Assembly: GCA_947650365.1 (NCBI GenBank)
Contig: OX393549.1
Coordinates: 36,265,335-36,329,334 of the forward strand
DNA length: 64,000 bases
Direction of reading: 5' to 3'
From: Chamaelirium japonicum
Lineage: Eukaryota; Streptophyta; Magnoliopsida; Liliales; Melanthiaceae
The translations under genes and the position numbers were made by a program. This document shows, piece after piece, positions 44,790-56,214 of the stretch. How positions within the stretch are numbered: the stretch's first letter is position 1; each line of letters begins with the position of its first letter. Below the pieces are notes generated by a model that saw only the letters and a list, made by a program, of their open reading frames with translations, was not told the DNA's origin and searched no databases.

Positions 44790-45908
44790 AAAAGATTAAT
44801 TAGTCCTAAATCCTTTCACTTGTTTTTATTTAAGATATTAGTTAGAGTTCCTTCTGAATGATGTGTTTGTATAGCAAGTCCCTAACCAAAAATATTGACT
44901 TTTTTTATCTTTTAAATTACAAAACTACTCCTCTAGCAAGGATATCTATTCATTTTCAGTTAGAGTATCCATTCGTCTTTGGCGTGAGTGTCCATTCATC
45001 GATTAACACCTATATATGTAGCAGTTGATAAATTGATTTTATTGTAGCTACTACAGCGAAAATACTGTAGCAAGAGTATACAATCGTTTTCGGAAAGAGT
45101 ATCCATTCGTCATCAACAATAGTATCTATTCATCGGGTGACTGTGCATGTTGCGATTGCTACAGTGAAATCAATATAGCACGAGTATCCATTAATTTGTC
45201 TCCAAAAAAAGAGGATCCATTCCATTAATTGACACTCTTGCTACAATAAAATCGTTGTAGCAGCTATAGTAAAATCACCATAGCAACAGTTAATTTACTA
45301 ATTTGATACTCTTACCAAATCGAATTAATACGCTTAGTATAGTTATTTCACTGTAGTAGTGACAATGAAATCGATTATTGCAGCAGCTATAGTAAAATCA
45401 TTGTAACAAACCGCTATATTCATAGTTTCAACCAGCGAGTGGATATTTTTGCTGGAGATTAATGTGTACTCTTTAGCACGTGAGGGGGTAAATAAGGACG
45501 ATGGACTTGCTATAGCACGCAATGTTCGGGAGGGACCTGGTGCAATATTGAAACATTGCCTATCCTTTAGCTAATATAATATCTGCTAAAAAAAACTTAA
45601 GGTTAATTAAGTCTCCCAAAAATAAATATTAAATTCATATTGGATGATTAGAAATATTTAATAAATTAGCGCTTTGACTACGAGTATCCAAAATGCGCGA
45701 TTTAATAGAAGCTTTGAACTTAATGGAGATGTCCTCAACTCAAATACGGAATTGGATCGTCTCTATTCATGGGTTCGTCTATTCCATCTATTCCTTTGAT
45801 CTCATGCATGGGATCAGAATTTAACGGTGCAGATCAATTTTCAACTGAGTTCCATACAAATAAAATTGTACTAGTTGAAAATTAACGCTTTTAATCTATA
45901 CCATTGAA

Positions 45909-46117
45909 TTTTTTTTTTTTTTTTTGAGATCGACGGATGTCCCGAAACCTTTCAGGCAATGACCCACTTCAGACTCGGACTAATCCCTTCGGGAGTGAAG
46001 CCCGACCCACTCGGCAATTCCCACTTCACTCCTGGGTAAATCGAGGGGAGGAAGAGTTGAACCCACAACCTCATCACCAAAGCATCAGTTGCTTTGCCAA
46101 CTCTTCTATCCCCTGGT
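45909..46117 (-). mobile_element. tRNA-derived SINE
   Basis: Minus strand begins with a tRNA-like head: A box AGTTGGCAAAGCAACTG and B box GGGTTCAACTC (about 46112-46050). A body follows (TTTACCCAGGAGTGAAGTGG ...) and it ends in a 17-base A tail (45909-45925). A second, 5'-truncated copy is at 47504. Confidence 0.7.
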
Positions 46118-46429
46118 GGGTAGTTTTTTTATTTTTTTGTGTGTGTGTGGGGGAGGGGTGTTAAGCATCTTTTTAAGTCTTGTTTGTGTACATAGTGTAC
46201 TGCACCTTTGTTACTTACTGGGTTACTGTGTACGTGATGGGGTACATGATGGAGGTTTCTGCAATTAATAAAAGGTAAAGGTGGTATTTGCAATCAGCCA
46301 ATTAGTCGCGGAGGTGCATCGGCCATCGCATCCAGTGCTGGCCGATTCCCCCAGGTCGGAATTTCGTCCGGATCTGTGTCCTGTTATGATTTCCCACCGT
46401 TTTTATCGACAGGCAATGCTTTTTTGCCA

Positions 46430-46870
46430 CCTTTCATTTGCCAACTTGACGTGGCACCCGATCGAAGGTGTGGGTTTGTCCCTAGTTTTATATGAGTGTG
46501 ATTCACGATTGGACTGGTACCAACGGACGGCTGCGATAGTGCCAAGTGAAGTTGGCAAAGCGGGCGCCGGGCGGCTGTATTCTACCTTGTCAACATACAA
46601 GGCGGCATAAATTGCAAATTCGGATCTAGTGCCGTCCTGTGTGCATCGGCCAGCGGTCGATGCGATGGCCGTTGGTGTGGGGAACCGTGCGGGAACCTGA
46701 CGTGGCACCTGATCACAGCCACCTACCGCGTCCGGTGAATCACACTCAGTCAACCGTCAGGTATCAAACGGCTGTGAGAAACCAGTTCAGACTCAACTCC
46801 AGTGATCGGAGGGCGCTGGTTGTGTGGCAACCGTCAATCCTACTGAAACCATCCTGATGTCATTTTTGAC
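46430..46870. repeat. Hairpin-MITE-like repeat family
   Basis: Two inverted segments share GACGTGGCACC(C/T)GATC and GGTGAATCACACTCA with its complement TGAGTGTGATTCAC (46440-46515 and 46700-46760). Related words recur at 51905 and 55265. No end or duplication was defined. Confidence 0.45.
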
Positions 46871-47503
46871 GTGGGGTTGCTTGGGCCATCGCTGGATGTG
46901 ATGGCCGTTGTTGTGGCCCTTGTGGGAGTCGTGCAGGCGCTTGCTGGCTTGCTTGTTTCGATTTTCTTTTTTTTTTTTGGAAAATTGCAATTTACCCCCC
47001 AAAAGTTTAGCCCAAAGTCACCCAACCCTCCTATAGTTAGCAAACTACATCTTGCCCCCTTCAATTCAATTTCCATGAGATAGAGCTTACCAAATTAGAA
47101 AATTTAGTAGTTGGTGAAAAGGATATTGTGCTAACATTTGAGATTATAGGTATCGATTTGTAACAAAAAAACTTTAGGGGGGTTAATTGATTCTGGGCTA
47201 AACTTCAGGTGTAAAATATAAATTTTTTAAACCCCCATCGAATGTGCAACCTCTCACCCAAAGTGACTGAGGCAATGTGTATCCTGACATCATCCTGATG
47301 ACATTTTTTTATAAGATACTTTTATTTTGGAATACTTAGCGTTAAGTCTTTTTAGCAGACACTTTATTACCTAAAGGAAAGATAATATTTCAATGCTGCA
47401 TCAAGTCTTTCATGAACATTACATGCTACAACAAGTCACTCTTCCTTACTAACCCCCTCACATGCTATAGAAAGAGTATCACATGCTATAGAAAGAGTAT
47501 CAA

Positions 47504-47634
47504 CAAGTCCCCTCGATTTACCCAGGAGTGAAGCGGGAATTGCCGAGTGGGTCGAGCTTCACTCCCGGAGGGAGGGTCATTACCCGAAAGGTTTCGGGAC
47601 ACCCGCCGATCTCATAAAAAAAAAAAAAAAAAAA
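47504..47634 (+). mobile_element. 5'-truncated SINE copy with 11-bp duplication
   Basis: Body CCTCGATTTACCCAGGAGTG ... GGTTTCGGGAC..GATCTCAT matches the 45909 SINE and ends in a ~20-base A tail. AAGAGTATCAA lies at 47493-47503 and again at 47635-47645, a clear retroposition footprint inside the right arm of the foldback. Confidence 0.85.
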
Positions 47635-48225
47635 AAGAGTATCAATTTGCTGGTTGACATTGCGCATGTAACGCTTGCTACAATGAAATCCCTATAGCAA
47701 GAGTATCAATTCGATTTGGTAAAAGTATCAATTTAGCGAATTTACTATTGCTACAATGATTTCATTGTAGCAAGAGTAACAATTAGCCGAATGAATACTC
47801 TTTATGGATACGAATGGATACCTTTGCTACAGTGAAATCATTGTAGCAATTGCAACATGCACAGTGTCACCCGGCAAATTGATACACTTATTGATGACAA
47901 ATGGATACTCTTTCCGGAGACCAATGTATACTAGTACTCTTACTACAATGTTTTCGATGTAGCAGCTATAGTGAAATCACTATAGCAACCGCTACATGTA
48001 TAGTGCTAATCGGTGAATGGATACTCATACCAAGACGAATGGATACTCTTACTAAATGGATAATCTTGCTGGAGGGACAATTTTATAATTTAATAGATAA
48101 AAAAGTCAATAATTTCGGTTAGGGGTTTGTTGTACGAACATGTCATTTGAGAGGGACTTTAGCCAATGTCCTAATAGGTTGTAACTTTTAGCTTAAATAA
48201 AGACATGTGAAGGGAATTAGGACTA

Positions 48226-49043
48226 ATTGACCCTCTTTTTTTTTGTGAAGTTTTTTGGGGGATTTAGTGGACAGTCCTAGAAATAGATCAGGTTTAGCTA
48301 AAAGAGAGCCAGCCAAACCTAAACCATGTGGACGAACATTCTCCTCACAGCACTTTAAATTTTAAAATCATGCCACCACTCCTCTCTAAACCTAAACTGA
48401 ACACAAACCCAAAACATAGACCTAGAATCCTAAACCTAACCCTAAACCTTAAGACTTATAGGACTTGGGATGAACCCTAAGCCAAAAAATCCTAAATCGA
48501 GCCCCTCTACACCTCGGGGCATCTCCACTGCTCGTCGCCACTGGAGTAGTGACGAGCAATTGCAACTCAAGACTAACTCCGCCGCTGCTACTTGTGTCCG
48601 CTGCTGTCACAGCCTGATCCGCTGCTCGTGCCCGCACAAGAGAAATGGGAGAAAGAAAGGCTAATCGGTGATGACATTTTTAATCTTTTAGCAATCATTT
48701 TCGCCGATCCGATCGATTAATCAGAGGCCTAAGGCGAAACGAACCTCTTGCCCGTCCTTTCACCCCATTGGTAAGAGACCTTATACATTAGACCAATTTT
48801 TTTTTGATAAGATTTGATTAATATTCCTTTTATAAAAAGTGGATCTATTTATTTTCTGACGATGTCCAAACTACCATCAAACAAATGGTTATTATATCCC
48901 TTTCTCACATCCCAGTCTTCACAGTTTTTTTATTTCTACTCTTTGTACATTCAACCCTTTAACTTTTATTTTTATTTTTTTAATTTGTGATAGGCATTTA
49001 ATGTCCTTTTTCCTAACTGGATTAACATGTGAGTAAAAAGAAT
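48226..49043. other. Intergenic DNA 3' of the kinase gene, with telomere-like words
   Basis: 48360-48490 is rich in CCTAAACC/CCTAACCC words, and the block 48360-48620 resembles 62350-62650. No gene seen. The kinase mRNA 3' end must lie here, but no clear polyadenylation signal stands out. Confidence 0.5.
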
Positions 49044-50165
49044 TTACAAATCCGGCTTTCTATTCCATCCCTCTTCACCAACGGCCGAGATGGACGACGC
49101 CGGCACATTCTCCCTGATGATCCGCACCACTTCCGCCATCGACGGCCGGAGGCTCGGCTGCTCCCCGACGCAGCTCGCAGCCAACGACAACATCGCCGCC
49201 GCCTGGTCGTGCTCCCCGCCCAACCTCGGGTCCACCGCCACCTCCCCGACCCTCCCCTCCCGCATCAGAGGCGCCAGCGCGGCCGTCAGCGGCCGCTCCG
49301 CCTCCGAGCAGAAGGCCTGGGCCCCGGTGATGAGCTCCAGCAGCAGCACACCGAAGCTGTACACGTCGCTCTTCTTCGACACCATCCCCGTCCGGAGGTA
49401 GTGGGGGTCCACGTACCCCGGGGAACCCATCATGGTGGGGCCCCCCGGCCGCGGCCGGCCGGACCGCCGCCGAGAAGCCCTTTCGGGCGGACCCGAAGTC
49501 GCAGAGCTTCGGCTCCATCCGGCCGTCCAGCAGCACGTTGGAGGCCTTGATGTCCCCGTGCACGACCTGGGGGTCGCACCCCTCGTGCAGGTACTCCACC
49601 GCGCCGGCGAGCCGGCACGCGATCGACATCCGCCGGGCCCACGGCAGCACCGGACCGCCGCCGTGGAGACGGTCGTGCAGGCTGCCGCTGGGGACGTACT
49701 CGAACGCCAGTGCGCCCTCCTCCCGGTCGTCGCAGTAGCCGAGGAGGCGGACGATGTGGGGGTGGCGGAGGCGGCGGAGGACGTCGAGCTCCTGGCGGAA
49801 GGCGCGTTGGAGGCGCTCGCTGGAGCGGTGGACCTTGAGTGCGGCGAGGGTCGGGGAGGGCCCGGGGAGGCGGGCGAGGTAGACGGTGCTGAAGCCGCCC
49901 TCCCCGACCACGGCCGCGGGGTCGAAGTTGCCGGTGAGGGACTCGATCTCCGACCACGAGAACCGGCGGACCGCGCCTTTGGCGGTGCTGGGCTCCGGCT
50001 CAGGGTGGGCCGGCTCGTCAGCGACCTTGGCGTTCTGGGGTACCCCCGCTCCAGATCATCGGGGCCTCTCCGGGTCCGGCAGAGCCTGAGGTAGGCGACG
50101 GAAAGGAGGGTGGCGGAGAGGAAGACGGCCGCCGTGGCGAGCCCCAGAACTAAGGGAAGACCCAT
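49044..50165 (-). CDS. Receptor-like protein kinase (At1g33260-like), two frame breaks
   Basis: ATG at 50165 gives an N-terminal membrane helix (residues ~4-26, [21 protein letters not shown] split by eye) and a short basic linker, with no extracellular domain. The kinase domain follows: [26 protein letters not shown] (glycine loop), LAALKVH (Lys), [13 protein letters not shown] (HGD in place of HRD, a non-RD type), LCDFGSAR, then [35 protein letters not shown] and [13 protein letters not shown]. The reading frame needs a missing base near 50035-50050 and drops an extra base near 49436-49465, both in G/C homopolymers. The two cancel, so sequencing error or a recent pseudogene are both possible. 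The very high GC contrasts with the surroundings. It is single-exon and ends in TAA at 49044. Confidence 0.85.
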   Translation of the reverse strand: MGLPLVLGLATAAVFLSATLLSVAYLRLCRTRRGPDDLERGYPRTPRSLTSRPTLSRSPAPPKARSAGSRGRRSSPSPATSTPRPWSGRAASAPSTSPASPGPPRPSPHSRSTAPASASNAPSARSSTSSAASATPTSSASSATATTGRRAHWRSSTSPAAACTTVSTAAVRCCRGPGGCRSRAGSPARWSTCTRGATPRSCTGTSRPPTCCWTAGWSRSSATSGPPERASRRRSGRPRPGGPTMMGSPGYVDPHYLRTGMVSKKSDVYSFGVLLLELITGAQAFCSEAERPLTAALAPLMREGRVGEVAVDPRLGGEHDQAAAMLSLAASCVGEQPSLRPSMAEVVRIIRENVPASSISAVGEEGWNRKPDL

Positions 50166-50431
50166 CGCTGGCGGCGGCGGAGGGAGGGGGAGTGCGTCTC
50201 GAATCCCCGCTCCCTTCTTCTTCTTCTCTACTTCAACGCAAGGGTTGACCCTGCGGCGCTTTGAAATCTGGGCGTCGATCGTGGGATCACAAAGGGGGGG
50301 GGGGAGGGGGATCTGGTTTTAGATTCCGGACATCCGACGTGCTGACATGCTCTCACGCCAGCGAGAGGGTGATGATGTGCCGTGTTCTCCAAACGGAAGT
50401 GGGGAGAGCAACGGAGGGGGTGTACTTGTAC

Positions 50432-50441
50432 ATTTATATAG
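50432..50441 (-). promoter_or_regulatory. TATA box of the kinase gene
   Basis: Minus strand reads CTATATAAAT about 270 bp upstream of the ATG, within a plain region free of transposon signatures. It predicts a ~240-base leader. Chosen by motif and distance only. Confidence 0.45.
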
Positions 50442-50714
50442 AATGGGTAGGGAGGGATTCATCCCTCTTTAATAATAGAGAGAGAAATATCACTAATTAT
50501 TTGTGGGGTATACTAATACTATACACCTCTCCCTTCCTACTAATCATTCGCATTTTCATTATCATTTTCTCATAAGGTCGTAGGATCGAATCCTGAATTT
50601 ATCTCACGCTGTGCGATATAAAAATAACGTTGTTCTCCTGCAGGCAAAAACAAGTTCCGATTTTTCGTCTGGAAAAAGTTTTGCGCTTCTGTGACGAGCA
50701 ATGAACAAGGAAAG

Positions 50715-50912
50715 TATTATTGCTACCCGATTGCTTCGCTACACTTACGATCCAATTGTGGTCTGCCACATCATCCATTAGAAGCAGCGAAGCGTAGGGC
50801 AAATTCGATAGGAAGTTTAGTTTCGATTATGCCCTTTCTAATGGATGATGTGGCAGACCACGATTGAGCTGTAAGCAGGTGCGGCAAATCAACCGGGCAG
50901 CAAAAATGATCC
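50715..50912. mobile_element. Hairpin MITE upstream of the kinase gene
   Basis: Long inverted repeat: GTGGTCTGCCACATCATCC (about 50758-50776) and GGATGATGTGGCAGACCAC (50842-50860), extended by weaker pairing to the tips (ATTGCTACCCGATTG with CAACCGGGCAGCAA). The loop is about 50 bp. Confidence 0.75.
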
Positions 50913-51017
50913 CGAAAACAAGGCTTGTTTCTTATAGCACACAAGGAAATGATCTTGATTTGTAACTAGCATTTAACACGTGCACGAGAAGAAAAAGAAA
51001 GAGGGTAAGAGGGTAAG

Positions 51018-51242
51018 GTTTCACAATGAGAAATGCTCTTCAGTCCAAAGATTTCTTTCGAATTCGTCGGCCCGATTGACGTGGCAGTGCACAACTGGTG
51101 ACTGAAAAGAGCACAACTGGTGGCTGAAACTTACCAACGATTTTAAAATCTTTTCAACCACCTGTTGTGTGCTGCCACGTCTATCGGGCTGGCGAATTCC
51201 GAAAAATCTTCAGGCTGAATAGCATTGCTCTTTCACAATTGG
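51018..51242. mobile_element. Hairpin MITE with GCAATGCTATTC-type tip
   Basis: Outer tips TTTCACAATGAG.AATGCT and AGCATTGCTCTTTCACAAT pair. Inner arms GGCCCGATTGACGTGGCAG and CTGCCACGTCTATCGGGCT pair. A short duplicated CACAACTGGTG occurs inside. It shares its tip with the element at 51867. Confidence 0.7.
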
Positions 51243-51489
51243 TTGGTGCGTGATGATGTGAGAGGATTCTAATTGCGTGAGCTAGGAATCGTAACTGATA
51301 GCGGTCTCATATAGGATTGATGAATACACATTTCGGTATAGTTAGTTAGTTACGTCCAATGTATGCTGAGGGAAAGAGAAACGAATTAAATACAGCACAA
51401 AGTGGGAGTGCATTTATCACGGATAAGGTGCACACTCCAACGCACATTCACTATTTGGCAAAGGAATAAGCAGTGTCAATTTGGTAAGG

Positions 51490-51815
51490 CCATGTAGGTT
51501 TTTTACTTTTGAATTTTAGATGGACCGGACCGGCGGTTTGAGAGGACCGGGCGCTAAAGTACGGGTTTAAAAAGATCCGAAGATCAAAACTAAGAAGGCA
51601 GCATAATTGTTATTTTTTATTAAATTCTATAATCTCGTGAAGTTATGAGCATGACATCAACAACAAGGATTTACACGTGCAAACCAGGCAACGACGACTT
51701 TGAAGAAAAGTTCTGTCCACGATGTCCATATTGGGAATCAAACAAGGAACCTCTCAAACAAGGGAAAGTAAGCCCAACTTATTTACTCAACTGATTCGGA
51801 TCAGATGGGTCGAGT
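51490..51815 (-). repeat. SINE-like repeat, copy 1
   Basis: Shares GGCAGCATA(A/G)TTG, TATTAAATTCTAT, GTCCATAT.GGG(A)CTCAAAC-type words and CAAGGGA with 60395-60613. On the minus strand there is a B-box-like GTTTGATTCCC and a weak A box. Ends not defined. Confidence 0.4.
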
Positions 51816-51866
51816 AGGAAGTACTTAGATTGGATAAAACTCTTTTCTAGGAAGTATAACAGTCGG

Positions 51867-52052
51867 ATATGCTATTCCTACATACGTTCGATGTTGGGAA
51901 CATCTTGACGTGGCATTCGATCACAAATAGTTAACACCTGATTAGGGAATTGAATTCACCCTGACTGGCAGGTATCAGATGACTATGATAAGGTACCATG
52001 CCAAGATGTTGCCAACATCGAGCCGGCATCTCAATGTCGGAATAGCATTGCT
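51867..52052. mobile_element. Hairpin MITE
   Basis: Arms ATGTTGGGAACATCTTGACG and CCAAGATGTTGCCAACAT pair. Tips ATGCTATTCC and GGAATAGCAT pair. It contains the GACGTGGCA..GATCACA word of the 46430 family. Confidence 0.75.
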
Positions 52053-52656
52053 TAATTTTTATTTACCAAAATAATTGCGGGTGATCGTAATTTAAAAATC
52101 TCCACTTAATCAACTTGAAAAGATCAAGAAATTAGAAGAGAAGGATTACTCTCTTAAAGAGACTTGCCTAAGTGAAACTTCTTCTCAGTATGTTATTATC
52201 TTGGCTTCTCTCAAATTTACTTCACTTCACTTTACTTTACTGCTTTGAATACAATCACATTCTAATTTATCACTGGATGCAACTCTATATTGTTATGCTA
52301 CTGTCACTCTGACAGTCATAACCCTAATTTATGGGATGCAATTACAAGACATGATGGGTTGCCATGGTAGGTGATTATTGTGTACCAAAGTTAAGACGTC
52401 TAAAACCTTCATGTGTGCCAATATAATGGGCTACTCACCTTGTAATCAAGTATGAATTAAAAATCTCTTCCTTTTCCTCCCATGGAGTAGACTTACGAGC
52501 CTAACAAACGTAGATCCATTGTGTTCGTAAGCATCGTGAGTTTGTGCATATATTATGCTGCTCAAAATATTGGTGAATTTGTATTCCAACTCAGTGTTCC
52601 GCATCTAGATTAGATCATAACCGTTAGATATGCTCGACCCCCGCCATATTTTCTAT
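52053..52656. other. Intergenic DNA, nothing recognised
   Basis: AT-rich single-copy-looking sequence without a convincing gene, element end or structured repeat. Confidence 0.4.
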
Positions 52657-52661
52657 AACTT

Positions 52662-52977
52662 TGTTACGATCCCGTGCCCCCTCAAAAACGATGATGAGAG
52701 TAAGAGGGCAACATAATATAAAGACATGGAACTCCCACCCCTATATCGATCTGGGGCTATTCTCAACACCCGCCCGCACGTAGAGCATTTCTCGATCAGA
52801 GGGTGGGAGAAAAAGGGTGCGACGGGAACACATGAAGGGGAGACGGGAGAGTACCTAGCTCTGATACCATGTTACGATTTCCGTGCTTCCTCAAAACGGA
52901 TGATGAGAGGAAGGGGGCAACATAATATAATGATATGGTACTCCCATCCCTTTATCGATGTGGGACTATTCTCAACA
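52662..52977 (-). mobile_element. Complete 316-bp TRIM/SMART element
   Basis: Two direct LTRs of 107-108 bp (52662-52768, 52870-52977), each TGTTACGAT...TCTCAACA on the plus strand. The ~100-bp internal part has the primer site TGGTATCAGAGC on the minus strand (52858-52869) next to one LTR and a G-rich tract next to the other. A 5-bp duplication AACTT lies at 52657-52661 and 52978-52982. It has no coding capacity, so it must be mobilised in trans. Confidence 0.9.
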
Positions 52978-52982
52978 AACTT

Positions 52983-54322
52983 TAATGACTTTTTGTCTTC
53001 CCACTTACTCTTTTAGAAGACCACAAGCTCAACTGTTTTTTTTCTAGGTAGACCCCTCCTTCATACATTTTGTCTCTCATTCAACATTTGTTAAATCTCC
53101 ATGGTTGTGTTGGGGAATTCAATCCCACCACCGAGGCTCCGCGCAACGGAAAAGGATGTCGAAGGCACGAAGAACTTCACCGGAAGATGGCAAACACTAC
53201 CAACGAGAAGAACGAAAACGATCAATGTACACCAAAGCACCAAACACAAGAATACAAGATGATATCCGGCAATCGACAATCAATGGATTCACTTAGAAAA
53301 GGAATACAAGGAACACATGTATGTTTCCCCTCCAACCAATCCCTCTCTCAACCCACAAAGAGATAACCCTCAAAACAATAAGAAGAGATACCACAGTCCA
53401 CTTACCCCAAGAACAAGAAAAACCTTCGCTCTAACCTGATAGTGGCTACCCTCTATTCGATCTCACAAAGTGCTTTTTGATCCTTCCTTCTACTTCTTGT
53501 TCATCCCTAGGGGTTCCCTTTTATAACCCCAAGTTCTTGCAAGACTTAGGAGAAAATATAGAAACAAACCCCTAAAAGTTCTCTCGAAAACCCACGAAAA
53601 AACGCAACCGAAAACGCTTTTCACGCGTGCCTATCTGGTGCCTGGCGCTTTGGGCGGCAATTTCCTGTGCGCCGTGTCGAGCCGCCTCTGGTTGGCGCCC
53701 AGGGAGCCAGTCCCCGCTTTCTTCGCTTCGTTTTCGCTCCTTCTTTGTTCTGTAACCTTTTCGTCTTCCGCCATCCTTCGCGCACGAATCGAATCTTGGA
53801 CATGAAGAGGACTTGTTATAAGTCAACATCCTCAACAGGTTGTTACTTCAATATATTTTTCCTTGACTCACATGAAGATGGTCTTCTATTAGTCAACTTG
53901 TACGATGACTAAATTCTCAAAAAAAAAACTTGTAAGGTGACTAACATCTCATTGTATGCTGCTTTGGTGAATTCCCGTTGGCTCATACTAAACTCTTCTA
54001 TCGGTTAATATGCGGTTGATATGATAGGTGTCATCTACTAAGGGAAGGGTGTATAATCCTCTATAAAAAAGGATCAACATCAAGGGTTTAAAGGTGACAG
54101 AGAAAATAAGGAAAGCGATTAGGATATCGACCACTCCCTTGACAACCCCTAAAATCCTTGGGGTCTATGTATAAACTTTATAAAGTTATTATTTGCATAT
54201 AAACACCTCAAGTATATTAGCCTTGCATATCAATACCTGTGTTAACAACCGTAAAAGAACTTTCAACCTAAATGAAAACTTACTAATTTACCCTTGATTT
54301 TAAACACCTAATTTGATCAGTC
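52983..54322. other. Intergenic DNA, no gene supported
   Basis: Contains ORFs of up to 98 codons (for example 53070-53366) with no recognisable domain and ordinary composition. A GC-richer stretch (53640-53780) is not recognised. Confidence 0.4.
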
Positions 54323-54842
54323 TAGGTGTGCAACTCTGGTCAGGCTGGTTCGGGTTTGAGCCAACTCGAAACCAAACCAAACTGAACTAGTTCGGTTCTA
54401 CTATATCAAAACCCTAAATTGGGCGTAGACCCAAACCGACCATACCAAGGCCGGGTCAGAATAATTAGTTGGTCTATAAAAAGGAATGGCTATCCGCCAT
54501 TTACTAACAAGCCGGAGTGCTAAATTAAAATTTAACAACATGTTGAGCTCTATTGGTAGTTGGTTAGACGTTAGCAAACAAAAAATAATTACTCATGTGC
54601 TAGTTGATGTAGCCCCTAAGTCAAAGCCGGTGGCACATATATGTGGACTAATATAGTTGAGATCTGTTCTTGGGTTGGGTCGGATCCACCCGAGCCCTAA
54701 TTCGGAACCAACCCCTATTTACTCGGATCAGTAGAACGTAGAATCGAACCAACCCATTAGGTCAAAATACCCAAACCAATCCGACCCATTTAGATTGCGT
54801 TTGGTCTGTTCTTGGTTTTACCCGACCCAAGTTGCACCCCTA
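54323..54842. mobile_element. 520-bp hAT-like MITE, relative of 42762-43279
   Basis: Ends TAGGTGTGCAACTCTGG and CCAAGTTGCACCCCTA are inverted and the interior is rich in GGTTCGGGT/ACCCGACCC words. Length is almost identical to the 42762 element. The flanks (GATCAGTC / GATCCCCA) match only in part, so the duplication has decayed. Confidence 0.65.
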
Positions 54843-55718
<876 letters not shown>

Positions 55719-55848
55719 TGATGTATATATGCCCGTTCGAGTGGCATCGCAACCGTCCTATACAAAACCAACTAGTATGAACCCCGGGTAAGACTCGGGA
55801 GTCCCCCCTCCCCCTTCTCGATCAAAAAATATATATAATAAACAAAAA

Positions 55849-55852
<4 letters not shown>

Positions 55853-55919
<67 letters not shown>

Positions 55920-55922
55920 GGG
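55853..55922 (+). repeat. GA microsatellite ending in a G run
   Basis: (GA)n from 55853 to about 55908, then ~14 G. Just upstream is the AAAAAATATATATAATAAAC stretch. Confidence 0.9.
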
Positions 55923-56214
55923 ACGGTTCAGAGAGGGAGTGCGAGCGGTTTTGGAGAGACGAGCGTTCTCTATGAGGCTGCCATGTGGCACCTAGAGTGG
56001 TGTAAGAAAGAAAGGGCTTTCTCAACAGCAGGAGATGCCACGTGGACGAGAAAGAAGCTGGTTGTTTGAGGCCACTACTTTAGTATATAGTTATATATTC
56101 GTGCAAGAATTCAATGACCACTTCGAATGTCCCAATCAAGTCCCCCTTGTCTAAGTCAAACTAAGTGTGAGAAAATAAGAAAAATGTGTTTATTATTATA
56201 AAGATGAAACATCA

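Larger units (their letters stand above)
44790..48225. mobile_element. 3.4-kb foldback structure
   Basis: Arms 44790-45605 and 47335-48225 are inverted relative to each other. Paired landmarks are ATTAGTCCTAA with TTAGGACTAAT, GCAAGTCCC..AACC with GGTTAGGGG.., and ATGTGAGGGGG with CCCCCTCACATG. Arms are also internally repetitive (GAGTATCCATTCGTC, GCTACAATGAAATCATTGTAGC-type units). The 1.7-kb loop contains a SINE and unrelated sequence. Long arms suggest a Foldback-type or long-TIR MULE-type element, or an inverted duplication. No duplication at the ends was identified. Confidence 0.7.

Noticed and set aside
49029-50094. Long plus-strand ORFs over the kinase gene (173 and 220 residues)
   Set aside because: Shadows of GC-rich minus-strand coding sequence. 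All kinase motifs are on the minus strand.
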